From the NCBI GenBank assembly GCA_937894165.1, contig CALCSX010000411.1, positions 1 through 13,019 on the forward strand: a stretch of DNA of 13,019 nucleotides, in the 5' to 3' direction. Within the stretch, counting starts at the first letter, position 1; each line of letters begins with the position of its first letter. The notes under the pieces are model-generated. The model was not told where the DNA came from. It worked only from the letters and a program-made list of their open reading frames with translations, and did not search any database. The position numbers and the translations under genes are program-made. Positions 6,391 to 12,841 of the stretch are shown one piece after another. This DNA comes from an uncultured Saprospiraceae bacterium. Its GTDB lineage: Bacteria > Bacteroidota > Bacteroidia > Chitinophagales > Saprospiraceae.

Positions 6391-6881
6391 ATAGTCAAGA
6401 AAATAGGATTCTGATAACAAGTGATATTGGAAACTTTCTTTGTGGAGACATCTATTTAAAGGAATTAGGTCAAAGTAAACTAATATCTGAAGAAATCGAT
6501 ATAGATGAACTAACTCAAGAAATATTTGAAAACAAACCTGATACGGCTATGCAAATTTGGAAGCAAAAAGAATTTATCTATTTAGCAACCAAAATTTATA
6601 ATCATAAAAGATCAATAAGGATAAAATCTGGGGTAATTGACCAGTTTGAATTGAATATTATTGAACCAGCAAAAGGTGGTGGTGAAATTGAATTAATAAT
6701 TGCAAACTCAAATATCAGTGGTTACATAATAAAAGGCGAAACAGCTAAATGTGACAGTCTAAGTTTTAATAGAATAGTAAAACTGATGGAGACGTATTGG
6801 ACGGCTGCAGCGGAGGGTACTCATGCTATTGGGCACCTCGGCAAAAGACAGGTATCAATACTTCTTAGATGTCTATCCTGA
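6387..6881 (+). CDS. Unknown protein, 3'-truncated, reading out of frame into a crp remnant
   Basis: An open frame of 164 aa starting at ATG 6387, overlapping the previous gene by 4 bases. Residues 1 to about 133 look genuine (TSDIGNFLCGDIYLKEL, ELTQEIFENKPDTAMQIWK, GGGEIELIIANSNISGY). From about 6785 on, the DNA reads as a Crp/Fnr C-terminus in another frame. The last ~30 residues (ETYWTAAAEGTHAIGHLG onward) are therefore probably an accidental translation of foreign sequence, and the native end is lost. The family is not recognised. Whether the product is functional cannot be told. Confidence 0.5.
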   Translation: MNSQENRILITSDIGNFLCGDIYLKELGQSKLISEEIDIDELTQEIFENKPDTAMQIWKQKEFIYLATKIYNHKRSIRIKSGVIDQFELNIIEPAKGGGEIELIIANSNISGYIIKGETAKCDSLSFNRIVKLMETYWTAAAEGTHAIGHLGKRQVSILLRCLS

Positions 6882-6981
6882 ACTACCGAACCGAATATCA
6901 CAAAAACTGATAGCATCTTATTTAGGTATAGCCCCACAAACCTTAAGTACGATACGCAGCAAAATGGCTAGATCCAAATAA
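6787..6981 (+). pseudogene. Crp/Fnr-family regulator, C-terminal helix-turn-helix remnant
   Basis: In the frame ending at TAA 6979-6981 the sequence reads RRIGRLQRRVLMLLGTSA, then KDRYQYFLDVYPELPNR, ISQKLIASYLGIAPQTLSTI and RSKMARSK. This is the C-terminal winged helix of Bacteroidota Crp/Fnr regulators, where [I/V]ASYLGI[AT]PETLSRIR is the recognition helix region. A stop (TGA 6784-6786) precedes it in frame. The cyclic-nucleotide-binding domain, some 140 residues, is missing. An internal ATG at 6823 could still give a 52-aa HTH-only peptide, but a 5' deletion by module insertion is the simpler reading. It lies just upstream of the 4Fe-4S/pirin operon, which it may once have regulated. Confidence 0.75.
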
Positions 6982-7026
6982 TTTCATTTCTTCATCTATG
7001 TGAACGTTCGGAGAGAAAAAATGCCC

Positions 7027-7034
7027 TAATTTTG
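7027..7034 (+). promoter_or_regulatory. Possible -7 element TAATTTTG
   Basis: TAATTTTG fits the TAnnTTTG -7 consensus and lies 32 nt before the 4Fe-4S gene. A good TTG -33 partner at 19-21 nt is not visible; TTCG at 7007-7010 is the nearest candidate. The 8-bp palindrome GAACGTTC (7002-7009) just upstream might be a regulator site. Confidence 0.35.
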
Positions 7035-7066
7035 TATTACTAGTCAAACCTTATAAAATAAAAATT

Positions 7067-7276
7067 ATGAATAAGGAATATACAAATGGTGAAATTACCA
7101 TTAAGTGGGAACTAAAGAAGTGCGAACATGCCGGAGTTTGCATAAGAACACTTCCAAAAGTATATAATCCAAAAGCTTCTCCTTGGATTAAAATAGAAAA
7201 TACAACGACCGAGGAGTTAAAAAATCAAATTAATAAATGCCCATCCGGGGCCTTAAGTTTTTATGAGAATGAATAA
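7067..7276 (+). CDS. Divergent mono-cluster 4Fe-4S protein (Fer4_19 family)
   Basis: A 69-aa protein that is essentially one Fer4_19 domain: KKCEHAGVCIRTLPKVYNP (18-35), SPWIKIENTT (38-47) and the closing KCPSGALSFYE (57-67). Visible ligands are C19, C25 and C58 with H21 inside CxHxxxC. The family is described as binding a single Fe-S cluster, and only three Cys are present, so a non-Cys ligand is probable. Likely a cytoplasmic electron carrier or redox partner. Its end overlaps the pirin start by 14 nt, which points to coupled expression with the pirin and DUF5996 genes. Confidence 0.8.
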   Translation: MNKEYTNGEITIKWELKKCEHAGVCIRTLPKVYNPKASPWIKIENTTTEELKNQINKCPSGALSFYENE

Positions 7277-8282
7277 AATAATCAACGTAGAACCTCTTGG
7301 TTTTCCATGGAAAACACAAGACCCATTTATTTTTTGTGCCTACCATAGAGATGAATATCCCAAAGGCAATGCGAATCTGGGACTTGACCCTGAACAATTG
7401 CGAGGAAGGAATGTCGGGCAGGATTTTGATACAAAAAATGCATGGAGAATGTATCATGGCAGCAGTATGCCGGGCTTTCCATATCATCCACACAGAGGAT
7501 TTGAAACCATAACCATCAATAAGGAAGGTGTAGTAGACCATACTGATTCCCTTGGTGCTGCCGGTCGTTTTATGGGTGGTGATGTGCAATGGATGACCGC
7601 AGGAAGGGGTGTTCAGCATTCTGAAATGTTTCCTTTAATCCATCAAGATAAGGGAAATCCCTTGGAGATTTTTCAAATTTGGCTCAACTTACCCAAGGCT
7701 TCTAAGTTGGTAGAGCCTCACTTCAAAATGTTGTGGAATGAAGATATTCCTGTGATTCGGCACCTGGATAATTTGGGTAAAACAACAACTGTTCAGGTCG
7801 TGGCAGGTCGCATCAATGAAACCACTGCCCTCCGTCCCACCCCTGACTCCTGGGCCGCAAATCCGGATAATGCAGTCGGTGTATTTACCGTCAAAATGGA
7901 AGCCGGTGCGAGCTGGACATTACCCAAGACCGACAGTGATGCCAACAGATCAATTTTCTTCTACAAAGGAGAGCATTTGGAGATCGAAAATCAGGAAATA
8001 CCCGCTAATCATTTAATAGAACTCCGGGCAGGTGAAGACATTATCATTCAAAATGCTGGCGCGGAGGCCTATTTTCTCATTCTGGAGGGAAAAGCCATTG
8101 GGGAGCCTGTTGTTCAGCACGGTCCTTTTGTAATGAACACTCATGAAGAAATTCGGGAAACGATGAGGGAATATGGTAAAACTCAATTTGGAGGTTGGCC
8201 ATGGTCGGAAACTGAAGTGGCCCACCCAAGAGATAAAGGAAGATTTGCATTGCACAGTGACGGAACCGAAGAAATCAAATAA
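7263..8282 (+). CDS. Pirin family protein
   Basis: A 339-aa bicupin. The N-terminal cupin has the family metal site: FPYHPHRGFETIT gives H75 and H77, and GRGVQHSEMF gives H119 and E121, the positions equivalent to the iron ligands of human pirin. The C-terminal Pirin_C cupin (about 205-285, FTVKMEAGASWTLP to AYFLILEGKAIGEPV) is complete. Bacterial pirins have been described as quercetin 2,3-dioxygenase-like or as stress and redox proteins; the substrate here is unknown. At 339 aa it is longer than the ~230-290 aa common forms, mostly at both ends. ATG 7263 overlaps the upstream gene; ATG 7269 is an alternative. The DUF5996 gene starts one base after its stop. Confidence 0.88.
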   Translation: MRMNKIINVEPLGFPWKTQDPFIFCAYHRDEYPKGNANLGLDPEQLRGRNVGQDFDTKNAWRMYHGSSMPGFPYHPHRGFETITINKEGVVDHTDSLGAAGRFMGGDVQWMTAGRGVQHSEMFPLIHQDKGNPLEIFQIWLNLPKASKLVEPHFKMLWNEDIPVIRHLDNLGKTTTVQVVAGRINETTALRPTPDSWAANPDNAVGVFTVKMEAGASWTLPKTDSDANRSIFFYKGEHLEIENQEIPANHLIELRAGEDIIIQNAGAEAYFLILEGKAIGEPVVQHGPFVMNTHEEIRETMREYGKTQFGGWPWSETEVAHPRDKGRFALHSDGTEEIK

Positions 8283-8283
8283 T

Positions 8284-9207
8284 ATGACAAACAAGAAAAC
8301 AAGCATCGAATGGCCGGTCTTGGATTTTAATGAAATACAGGACACCCTTGAAACACTCCACCAATGGATTCAAATAGTAGGGAAAATTCGATTGAAAACC
8401 ATGCCTTGGCAAAATCATTCATGGCATACAGTGCTGTACATCACCCCTCGCGGATTTTCAACGCAAGGTATTCCTTATCAAGGACGTATTTTTCAAATAG
8501 ATTTTGACTTTGAAAAACACCAACTTTTGATTGAATGTACCCGCGAGAAAACAATCCGAATGGAGCTCAAACCCATGACAGTTGCTGACTTTTATGCTGA
8601 ACTCTTTCAGAAACTCAGGAGTATTGGCATTGAAGTGGAAATTCATGGAAGCCCCAATGAAATGGAACCTGCCATTTCATTTGCGGAAAACACAATTAAC
8701 AAAACCTATCTCCCGTCTGCAGCCCACGACCTTTGGCTGGCCATGTTAAAAGTAAACTGTGTTTTTACTCAATTTAGGAGCGAATTCATAGGAAAGTGCA
8801 GCCCTGTTCATCTGTTTTGGGGAGCTTTTGATCTGGCGGTTACTCGTTTTTCCGGAAAATCTGCTCCTTTACACCAAGGGGGAATGCCCAACATGCCTTT
8901 GGACGTCATGCAGGAAGCTTATTCTCAAGAAGTAAGCAGCGCCGGATTTTGGCCGGGCTCAAAGGACTTCCCCTCCCCGGCTTTTTATTCTTATTCCTAC
9001 CCCGGACACCCTGCTTTTGGCGATCAGCATGTCCTGCCCAAAGAGGCTTTTTACAGTGCCGAAATGGGAGAATTTTTCCTGAAATATGAAGATGTGCAGA
9101 AGGCTGAGGACCCCGAAGGAATGCTCCTGGCATTTTTAAGAACGACCTATGAAGCGGCCGCCAATACACTGGAATGGAATAGAAAGGATTTAGAGATAAA
9201 ATTATGA
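8284..9207 (+). CDS. DUF5996 family protein
   Basis: A 307-aa protein matching the DUF5996 pattern throughout: LETLHQWIQIVGKIRL (22-37), NHSWHTVLYITPRG (44-57), IPYQGRIFQIDFDF (63-76), GKCSPVHLFWGAFDLAVTRF (170-189), EAYSQEVSSAGFWPG (211-225) and FLRTTYEAAANTLEW (284-298). Function is unknown. The several invariant-looking His, Trp and Cys residues suggest an enzyme, which is inference. ATG 8284 is chosen because it lies one base after the pirin stop and opens directly into the conserved domain; an in-frame start at 8173 would overlap pirin by 110 bases. The context links it to pirin and a small Fe-S protein. It is complete. Confidence 0.85.
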   Translation: MTNKKTSIEWPVLDFNEIQDTLETLHQWIQIVGKIRLKTMPWQNHSWHTVLYITPRGFSTQGIPYQGRIFQIDFDFEKHQLLIECTREKTIRMELKPMTVADFYAELFQKLRSIGIEVEIHGSPNEMEPAISFAENTINKTYLPSAAHDLWLAMLKVNCVFTQFRSEFIGKCSPVHLFWGAFDLAVTRFSGKSAPLHQGGMPNMPLDVMQEAYSQEVSSAGFWPGSKDFPSPAFYSYSYPGHPAFGDQHVLPKEAFYSAEMGEFFLKYEDVQKAEDPEGMLLAFLRTTYEAAANTLEWNRKDLEIKL

Positions 9208-9220
9208 GATAGGTCAAATA

Positions 9221-9300
9221 TTAGTTTTTTATAAAAAATCAAACATATTCCCTAATTTGGGAGTGGATCAGTGGAGAATCATATTTAATTGGGAAAATAA
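9221..9300. repeat. Interspersed repeat, copy C (short, diverged)
   Basis: Only the core is recognisable: AAAAATCAAACATATTCCCT then AATTTGGG, differing at three or four positions from copies A and B, followed by a G-rich and then an ATAT-containing tail. On the minus strand it reads STPKLGNMFDFL then stop, aligned with PDPKLRNMIDFF of copy A. It occupies almost the whole gap between the DUF5996 gene and the orphan antitoxin. Confidence 0.6.
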
Positions 9301-9332
9301 TAATGCTGAAAATATAAAAATAACGGATTATC

Positions 9333-9620
9333 ATGAATAAACTAAAAAATATACATCCCGGTGAAGTTCTCGAAGAAGAATTTCTTAAACCAATGGGTAT
9401 AACTGCCTATAAACTTTCTCAAGCAATCGGTGTACCACAAACAAGGACTAGCCAAATCATAAAAGGGCGAAGAAGGATAACGGCCGACACAGCTTTACGA
9501 CTATCCAAATACTTTGGAACCTCGACCAAATTTTGGCTTGGCCTTCAAAATGATTTTGACATCGAAGAAGAGAAGCAAAACATAAAAAAGGAACTTGAAC
9601 TAATTGATGCTCTGAATTAA
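9333..9620 (+). CDS. HigA-family addiction module antitoxin (orphan)
   Basis: A 95-aa protein with the family signature IHPGEVLEEEFLKPMGITAY (7-26), an XRE helix-turn-helix (KLSQAIGVPQTRTSQIIKGR, 27-46) and the ITADTALRLSKYFGTSTKFW segment (49-68). In the usual arrangement a HigB toxin of about 95 aa lies immediately upstream. Here the upstream 125 bases contain only repeat copy C, so the toxin gene is missing. An acidic/basic helical tail ends the protein. It may be a solitary repressor or the survivor of a broken pair. Distinct from the HigBA-like pair at 2635-3265, whose antitoxin is of another type. Confidence 0.85.
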   Translation: MNKLKNIHPGEVLEEEFLKPMGITAYKLSQAIGVPQTRTSQIIKGRRRITADTALRLSKYFGTSTKFWLGLQNDFDIEEEKQNIKKELELIDALN

Positions 9621-9634
9621 AAACGCAATAGAAC

Positions 9635-9694
9635 AACGGCTATGATGAACATATTTCGCTATCACTCATCCGAAACATAGCTTGGAAGTTGAAC
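9635..9694. repeat. Imperfect inverted repeat behind higA-like gene
   Basis: CAACGGCTATG is mirrored by CATAGC-TTGGAA-GTTG further on, so GCTATG/CATAGC and CAAC/GTTG can pair around a loop of about 30 bases. It ends in GTTGAAC. There is no T-run. It may be a weak hairpin or the relic of a recombination site; see the rejected attC idea. Confidence 0.35.
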
Positions 9695-9704
9695 AAACCA
9701 TTAT

Positions 9705-11162
9705 ATGATTAAAAAGACATTGATATTATTAATAATAGCATTTTTGGTTGCTGATATAGGATATACCTTCTTACAGAATTATTATACCCCTTTTGATGGC
9801 GATATGGCGGGAGGGATTGTTCCTGATGCAGAAGTAAAATTGATTCTTGATAGTCCATTGGGTTTGAAAGTTTTTGAAGAGAATATTCAATATCCTAATC
9901 CTAACAGATTTTTTTGTCATTGGAGTTTTTATACCTATTTTAATAGTTTTCCTCTATTTCTTCAAAATTTCACAAATCCCATCGATAGTGCTTATTTATC
10001 CTGCGCATTCGCTAAGACTTTAATTCAGGTTGCACTTATTTTTCTAATTGCGCTCATTGTTTCCGGAAATATTTTTAAACGCCATTTTTTGTTTGCGGCT
10101 GTTTTAATTACCCCATTATTCCAGATAAATGGATATCGGCATTATATGGGAATCATCGACCCGGCGACTACTTATACCTTTTTTTATGCACTTCCTACTA
10201 TTCTAGTTCTGATATATTTTGCTCCACTATTTTTGAAACATTTACATGGATTAGAATTAAAAAGATTGAAATACTTCAAATTTTTATGGATCCCACTGGC
10301 TTTGATATCCAGCTTAAGTGGTCCATTAAATCCCGGGATCTCATTAGTGCTTTGTCTACTATTTTTCATATATTATTTTAGGCAAAATTCAGGTAATTCA
10401 GAGAATAAAACTGGTTTTGCTCGATTAAAACACCTAATTCAGAATTTTCCAAAAGAATATTATTTCTATCTGATCCCTATCACGATATTTTCTTTGTATT
10501 CCTTGTTTCTTGGTAGATTTAATTCAATAAATTTAGATAATAAAATACCTCTATCCGTTTTATATTCCAAGTTACCGGAAGGGATATATTATTCATTTAC
10601 CCAAAAATTGGGCTTTCCGATTTTATTCTTGATTTTAACAATCAATGTATTAATTATCCACTATAAAATTAGAACTCCGGAAGGGAAAAATATTCTCAAA
10701 ATATTTAAATGGATTGGCTTATTTGCTCTGATTTATATATTGCTATTGCCGCTGGGTGGATATCGAGACTATCGTCCTTATATCTTGAGATATGATACAA
10801 TCATACCCATTACACTAAGTTTAATGTTTATTTTTGCAAAAACTACGATGTTTATATTGAAAAATCTTTCAAATAAACATAAGTATTGGTATGTACTCTT
10901 GCCTGTTTTAGTCTTATTTGTCTTTACCAATGCGGATAAACCTGAATTTGACAACAACACTTGTGAGAGAAATGCCCTCATGCAAATAGCCGGTTCGCAA
11001 GAGCCAATTGTAAAAATTGATGATAATTGCACTGTTTTGTCATGGACAGTTATTGATAACCCTCAAGAATCGGGACTTCAGACCATGTTGCTTAGAAAAT
11101 GGGGAATAATCAGTGAAGATAAATTGTATTATCAAAAACCGGTGGATGAGGATACGAGATAG
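9705..11162 (+). CDS. Multi-pass inner-membrane protein, possibly GT-C-like
   Basis: A 485-aa integral membrane protein with about ten predicted helices: 5-25, 104-120, 127-142, 156-178, 193-225 (probably two), 253-270, 303-320, 335-351, 364-385 and 394-409. A large loop follows helix 1 (residues 26-103) and contains PFDGDMAGGIVPDAE. The C-terminal ~75 residues are soluble. An acidic motif in the first extracytoplasmic loop followed by many helices is the general plan of GT-C glycosyltransferases, but no diagnostic motif is certain, so this is only a suggestion. It is AT-rich. It sits alone 84 bases after the orphan antitoxin, and repeat copy D follows it. Confidence 0.7.
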   Translation: MIKKTLILLIIAFLVADIGYTFLQNYYTPFDGDMAGGIVPDAEVKLILDSPLGLKVFEENIQYPNPNRFFCHWSFYTYFNSFPLFLQNFTNPIDSAYLSCAFAKTLIQVALIFLIALIVSGNIFKRHFLFAAVLITPLFQINGYRHYMGIIDPATTYTFFYALPTILVLIYFAPLFLKHLHGLELKRLKYFKFLWIPLALISSLSGPLNPGISLVLCLLFFIYYFRQNSGNSENKTGFARLKHLIQNFPKEYYFYLIPITIFSLYSLFLGRFNSINLDNKIPLSVLYSKLPEGIYYSFTQKLGFPILFLILTINVLIIHYKIRTPEGKNILKIFKWIGLFALIYILLLPLGGYRDYRPYILRYDTIIPITLSLMFIFAKTTMFILKNLSNKHKYWYVLLPVLVLFVFTNADKPEFDNNTCERNALMQIAGSQEPIVKIDDNCTVLSWTVIDNPQESGLQTMLLRKWGIISEDKLYYQKPVDEDTR

Positions 11163-11191
11163 AAAAATTGGGGATAGGGATCATGGTATTT

Positions 11192-11273
11192 GCAATTTTT
11201 CGTAATTTGAGTTCAGGGAAGGTGAAAATATAAGCAACTCTGGATGGAACATTCGCAAATAAATAAGTTGGCT
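11192..11273. repeat. Interspersed repeat, copy D (diverged)
   Basis: Recognised from GCAATTTTTCGTAATTTGAG followed by TTCAGGGAAGG, an ATAT block and ATTCGCAAAT...AAGTTGGCT, in the same order as copy A's TTTCTTAATTTAGGATCGGG, ATAT block, TTTCGGCAAAT and TAGTTATCGCT. Roughly two-thirds of positions agree by eye. The minus strand reads FANVPSRVAYIFTFPELKLR then KIANTMI, parallel to copy A, and is open on into the antisense of the membrane-protein gene. Confidence 0.55.
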
Positions 11274-11314
11274 AACAAGCTGAAAAATATAACTAAAATT
11301 CAACAAATAGAGAA

Positions 11315-11692
11315 ATGACAAAAATTATTTCAAGCCCTAATTGTGGGAATTCACCCAAAATGACATTTTTAAAAGAATTCAATATTGCATTTGCAAAAGG
11401 CAACATGGAATTTCTAATTGGTAATGTAACGGACAAAATTGTTTGGAATATAATTGGTGATAGAAAAATTGAAGGGAAAGAGAAGTTTAAAGAGGAATTG
11501 GGAAAAATGAAATCAGAAAAGGCAACCGAATTAATAATTGAACAAATCCTATCGCACGGAAAAGAAGGAGCCTCAAACGGAATTATGACAATGCAGGACG
11601 GAAAAAAATATGCGTTCTCTGATTTTTATGTATTTAAGAATACCAAATCAACTGATGTGAAATCTATATCTTCATACGTAATTGAAATTTAA
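11315..11692 (+). CDS. NTF2/SnoaL-like family protein
   Basis: A 125-aa protein with the small cone-shaped alpha/beta fold expected of the nuclear transport factor 2-like superfamily. Seen are: NSPKMTFLKEFNIAFAKGN (helix), FLIGNVTDKIVWNIIGDRKI (helix plus strand with the usual D-x-[VI]-W), GKEKFKEELGKM, then SNGIMTMQDGKKYAFSDFYV and a closing SSYVIEI strand. Members include isomerases, hydrolases and non-catalytic ligand-binding proteins; activity cannot be assigned. The start is ATG 11315, 42 bases beyond repeat copy D. The GNAT gene follows after 61 bases. Confidence 0.75.
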   Translation: MTKIISSPNCGNSPKMTFLKEFNIAFAKGNMEFLIGNVTDKIVWNIIGDRKIEGKEKFKEELGKMKSEKATELIIEQILSHGKEGASNGIMTMQDGKKYAFSDFYVFKNTKSTDVKSISSYVIEI

Positions 11693-11753
11693 TTAAAAGT
11701 GTAACAAAGCCAGTTGCCAACAGATATCCATACATAATTACATCATCAAAAAA

Positions 11754-12254
11754 ATGACTCTACCACCCTACGACAAATATCCAAGTATTTCGGACGACAA
11801 AATATTGTTGCGACAAATTCAATTTTCCGACATCAAGGACATTATAGAAATTTCATTCTACGACGCTATTCAGGCTACAACATTCACTCAAGCTCTAGAA
11901 ATGCAAGCCAAAATAAATGAGGATTACAGCAATGGAAACTCAATACACTGGGGTATTGCAGACAAATTAACAAATAAGATCCTTGGAACATGCGGTTATT
12001 ATCGTGGACTTGACAAAGGTGATGGGGAGCTGGGCTGTGTCTTATTACCTCAATACCGGGGACAAGGTTATATGACTTCTGCGATGCTTTTAGCAATCGA
12101 ATTCGGACTAACTCATATGGGTTTAAAACGAATTTGGGCTAAAACCACTAAACAAAACGAAAAAGCAATAAAACTTATAGAGAAACTTAATTTTATAAAA
12201 ATGGTGGATTTGGACGACGATGAAGTAGAATACGAATTAGGGGGAGAACCGTGA
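11754..12254 (+). CDS. GNAT family N-acetyltransferase (RimJ/RimL-like)
   Basis: A 166-aa acetyl-CoA-dependent acyltransferase of the RimJ/RimL-type GNAT group. Motif A, QYRGQGYMTSAM (100-111), contains the Q/R-x-x-G-x-G pyrophosphate-binding loop. The preceding strand is ELGCVLLP (92-99), and the C-terminal TKQNEKAIKLIEKLNF (132-147) is the family's motif B region, where Asn often holds the acetyl-CoA. The N-terminus has the LLRQIQFSDIKDI strand-turn-helix usual in this group. The substrate is unknown; both ribosomal-protein and small-molecule acetylation occur in relatives. It is the last plus-strand gene before the convergent MerR gene; 47 bases separate their ends. Confidence 0.88.
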   Translation: MTLPPYDKYPSISDDKILLRQIQFSDIKDIIEISFYDAIQATTFTQALEMQAKINEDYSNGNSIHWGIADKLTNKILGTCGYYRGLDKGDGELGCVLLPQYRGQGYMTSAMLLAIEFGLTHMGLKRIWAKTTKQNEKAIKLIEKLNFIKMVDLDDDEVEYELGGEP

Positions 12255-12301
12255 ATGCCATCAGAATCTAACAACCTACAGATCAATCAAAAAAATCCAA
12301 C

Positions 12302-12664
12302 TTAACATTCCCCGTTTTCAACATCCTTTAATGAAGCGACTAAAAATTTTCGGACTTGCTTTAACTCATGAATTTTTGAATCCACTTCACTAATTTTGTT
12401 TTGTACTATTTCTAATTTCTTACTTGTCGGCAATTTGTTACTAAACCAATCATTCATCGATTTTTTAATTTCTGACAAAGTGAACCCGGCTTTCTTCGCA
12501 TGGACAATCCATTCGACTTTTTCGACATCAATTTCATCATATTGTTTGTAATTGTTGGACTTGACAGCATCATCAGTCACACCTGATATCAATCCATAAT
12601 TTTCATAGTAGCGTAAAGTATGAATGGAAATCCCTGTTTGCTTTGACAACTCACTAATTAACAT
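12302..12664 (-). CDS. MerR family transcriptional regulator
   Basis: A 120-aa regulator. The winged helix occupies residues 1-70: LISELSKQTGISIHTLRYYE (2-21), NYGLI, then NYKQYDEIDVEKVEWIVHAK (38-57), KAGFTLSEIK (58-67). A coiled-coil dimerisation helix follows (about 80-115), and the tail ends VENGEC with a terminal Cys. ATG 12664 is preferred over an in-frame start at 12709 because MerR proteins begin right at the first HTH strand and AAAGAGAG precedes this ATG. No metal-binding Cys pair is seen, so the signal is probably not a classic MerR metal. It diverges from the hydrolase gene, the usual target arrangement. Confidence 0.85.
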   Translation of the reverse strand: MLISELSKQTGISIHTLRYYENYGLISGVTDDAVKSNNYKQYDEIDVEKVEWIVHAKKAGFTLSEIKKSMNDWFSNKLPTSKKLEIVQNKISEVDSKIHELKQVRKFLVASLKDVENGEC

Positions 12665-12698
12665 CTCTCTTTTTTTATTTTTATAAAAAATATATATA

Positions 12699-12718
12699 GT
12701 ATAGAGCATACTCTATAC
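12699..12718. promoter_or_regulatory. Perfect 20-bp dyad GTATAGAGCATACTCTATAC
   Basis: Eight-base arms GTATAGAG/CTCTATAC around CATA, lying in the merR leader and abutting the -33 of the divergent promoter. Size and symmetry suit a dimeric MerR-type operator; binding is inferred. Confidence 0.55.
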
Positions 12719-12749
12719 TTGTTACTTGCAAAAATACATTGTATTTTTG
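12719..12749 (+). promoter_or_regulatory. Promoter of the hydrolase gene, with a dyad over its -7
   Basis: TTG at 12719-12721 and TATTTTTG (TAnnTTTG) at 12742-12749 are 20 nt apart. The spacer end and -7 form a second perfect dyad, CAAAAATAC-ATT-GTATTTTTG (12729-12749). Because of the symmetry the minus strand also has TATTTTTG (12736-12729), with TTG at 12757-12755 some 18 nt upstream, a plausible merR promoter. The two genes would thus start from one shared, mirror-symmetric element. Confidence 0.55.
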
Positions 12750-12841
12750 TAAATCAAAATCAGGTTTTAAAAAAATTACCCCTAATAACCAAGTCACATT
12801 ATTCCAAATTGAATAGAATAAAGAAAATTTTAAAAATAACA

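Noticed and set aside
8173..9207. Longer DUF5996 frame starting inside the pirin gene
   Set aside because: The extra 37 residues are an alternative reading of the pirin C-terminus, and the DUF5996 domain starts right after ATG 8284.
9631..9700. Possible integron attC site (inverted repeat ending in GTTGAAC, which fits GTTRRRY)
   Set aside because: The matching 5' core would be GTTCAAC but reads GAACAAC. The other gaps lack paired cores, and no integrase is in the window.
12665..12709. Extra 15 N-terminal residues for the MerR protein
   Set aside because: MerR proteins begin at the first strand of the HTH (MLISEL); the added stretch would be translated from the AT-rich leader.
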